A DNA stretch of 64,000 nucleotides from Slackia sp. (GTDB lineage: Bacteria > Actinomycetota > Coriobacteriia > Anaerosomatales > Anaerosomataceae). Shown piece by piece: positions 63,131 through 64,000 of this stretch (position 1 is the stretch's first letter; each line of letters starts with the position of its first letter). The notes below the pieces were generated by a model. That model did no database searches, had not been told where the DNA came from, and was given only the letters and a program-made list of their open reading frames with translations. A program made the position numbers and the translations under genes. The stretch covers positions 229,093 through 293,092 of the forward strand of contig DYEA01000008.1 of the NCBI GenBank assembly GCA_020725885.1. Reading direction: 5' to 3'.

Positions 63131-63640
63131 TCACCACCGCCCCGCACGGACCAAGACGTACTCGACTTCGCGGGAGAGGGCGAATTCCATCTCTGGGTCC
63201 CGCAGCTCGGGGCGTCGCCTGACCATCTCCGCAAGTCCGTTCCTGCTGAACACCATGCCGGGCGTCATGCGAGCGGTCTTTCGCGGCGTGACCACGAATC
63301 TGCAGAAGAAGTCTGCGTCTCCGTATCGTTTGCTCGCTTCGGCTGCTTCTCGGGTTTGCACGATGTCCCTCGACGAGAGCGAGAACACCACGTGCAGCAG
63401 GGCCGGCAGGCCGCCCGCTTTGGCTCGCAACCATCCGTCGTCGATCACCTCGACCTGCTTGATGCGGCACTGTGGCTTGTCTTCGAAGTCCTGGGCTATG
63501 GTCTGGAGCATCCACTTGGGGACGTCTCGACTTGCCAGCCGGAGTTCTGCGAGCAGCGTCCGGATCGGCAGGTAGATGCGCCAGATGAGTGTCTGTTTGA
63601 CGGTCTGCAGGGCTTTGGTGATGGGGTTTTGGCTTTCCAT
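63131..63640 (-). CDS. Unknown small protein A, first gene of the TPR-CHAT operon
   Basis: 169 residues from ATG 63640 with GAGGAGGG upstream. It has the shared motif IYLPIRTLLAELRLASRDVP then KWMLQTIAQDFED, and a beta-rich middle (CRIKQVEVIDDGWLRAKAGG, LLHVVFSLSSRDIV). The C-terminus (ADFFCRFVVTPRKTARMTPG) differs from paralogue B. It ends 2 bp before B. No family recognised. It begins a co-directional run of six genes. Confidence 0.65.
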   Translation of the reverse strand: MESQNPITKALQTVKQTLIWRIYLPIRTLLAELRLASRDVPKWMLQTIAQDFEDKPQCRIKQVEVIDDGWLRAKAGGLPALLHVVFSLSSRDIVQTREAAEASKRYGDADFFCRFVVTPRKTARMTPGMVFSRNGLAEMVRRRPELRDPEMEFALSREVEYVLVRAGRW

Positions 63641-63710
63641 GGGCCCTCCTCTCCGCGCCAGCGGCGTCTCTGCGATGCGGTCGCGCGAGAGCCGGCAGCG
63701 CTGTCGCTGT

Positions 63711-63725
63711 CTTGGTTTCACCAAG
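63711..63725. promoter_or_regulatory. Perfect inverted repeat upstream of the TPR-CHAT operon
   Basis: CTTGGT-ttc-ACCAAG, 71-85 bp before the first start codon of the operon, between it and the CRISPR array. It could be an operator. The rest of the gap 63641-63809 holds no gene that I can see. Confidence 0.4.
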
Positions 63726-63809
63726 TGATAGGAGGGCGAGCGATTGCGACCGGAACGAAGGAGCTTGGGACGAGGAACCGGGGCAGCTCGAGTGTCATGT
63801 GGTGGCGGG

Positions 63810-64000
63810 AGCGCGACCGGCTGAGCAGTCGAAGCTCATCTGAGCCATGACAGAGAGCGCAGCCAGGTGAGAGCGCTGGGTTTCAATCGGCTGAGCCGTC
63901 GAAGCTCATCTGAGCCTCTCCAAGACATTGTTCGTGCTGAAAAGCAGATCAACGAGGTCGGTTTCAATCGGCTGAGCCGTCGAAGCTCATCTGAGCCCCG
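63810..64000 (-). CRISPR. Trailer end of a CRISPR array, running off the right edge
   Basis: Two identical 37-nt repeats (63880-63916 and 63961-63997) begin GTTTCAATCGGCTGAG and end CTCATCTGAGCC. A third, 63810-63846, keeps the last 29 positions with one change, but its first eight are different. Spacers are 63847-63879 (33 nt) and 63917-63960 (44 nt). Read on the minus strand the repeat ends ATTGAAAC, the usual 5' handle of crRNA, so transcription runs right to left and the damaged repeat is the leader-distal one. Each repeat contains the small palindrome GCTCAgatGAGC. Leader and cas genes would lie to the right. Confidence 0.93.

Noticed and set aside
56937..64000. Direct assignment as a type III-E (Craspase) locus
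   Set aside because: There is no Cas7-11, and none of the unknown proteins is recognisable as Csx30 or Csx31; only the logic and the TPR-CHAT architecture are similar.

Overview
This window is high-GC DNA (roughly 70 %) from what looks like an anaerobic, single-membrane actinobacterial relative. My best guess is the class Coriobacteriia, near the Anaerosomatales/OPB41 lineages. The reasons are the gene order rpsF-ssb-rpsR-DUF2232-rplI-dnaB, a cell-wall-binding-repeat surface protein, a Tad pilus locus with no secretin, a hydroxylamine reductase operon, and a Stickland-type ornithine fermentation pathway. The assignment is inference from gene content and codon bias.

Layout. 1-3 kb: the end of a sensor-kinase-like gene with a degenerate catalytic core, plus two membrane proteins of unknown role. 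3-6.7 kb: a Crp/Fnr regulator facing a nitrosative-stress operon (ygbA, ferredoxin, hcp, small haem-motif protein) with a TTGAC-N4-GTCAA palindrome between them. 6.7-10.7 kb: an M28-like membrane peptidase, a GGDEF protein, DUF1461 and DUF5679. 10.8-15 kb: a Trk potassium uptake operon (two TrkA, a tiny membrane protein, TrkH), a lipoprotein and a YhhN protein. 15-18.8 kb: VanW, an SdpI/SdpR pair, a GNAT enzyme, tRNA-Gly(CCC) and an M23 peptidase. 18.8-24.5 kb: the ribosomal/replication operon rpsF to dnaB plus a COG2509 flavoprotein.

24.5-39.7 kb and 50.4-51.4 kb: ornithine fermentation. ord, ortA and ortB come first, oraS, oraE and a GlmL-type reactivase follow 6.7 kb later, and orr lies a further 10.7 kb on. 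All steps from L-ornithine to D-alanine plus acetyl-CoA are encoded, but in three pieces. Between the first two pieces lie a cation efflux gene, an ATP-grasp enzyme, a phosphoesterase and an arsenic-resistance group (acr3, arsR, permease, thioredoxin, DUF2703 protein). That group ends in a reading frame interrupted by UGA codons that may encode selenocysteine. A remnant of a dynamin-like GTPase and pabB lie beside oraE.

39.7-50.2 kb: a minus-strand Tad pilus locus (flp, tadE, tadG-like, cpaB, cpaE, cpaF, VWA-tadB fusion, tadC) headed by a NarL-type two-component pair. 51.6-53.2 kb: a CWB2 surface protein split by a 16-bp tandem duplication that shifts its frame. 53.2-56.9 kb: a DUF2779 nuclease and small unknown proteins.

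56.9-63.6 kb: a six-gene minus-strand operon: two paralogous small proteins, a coiled-coil protein, a TPR-CHAT protease with intact His/Cys, a sigma-region-2-like protein, and a zinc-finger anti-sigma-like protein coupled to it by TGATG. It lies next to the trailer end of a CRISPR array (63.8-64 kb) whose leader and any cas genes are off the right edge. Protease, sigma factor and probable anti-sigma beside CRISPR recall type III-E (Craspase) logic, although none of the unknown proteins is a recognisable type III-E component. This is the best candidate here for an undescribed system.
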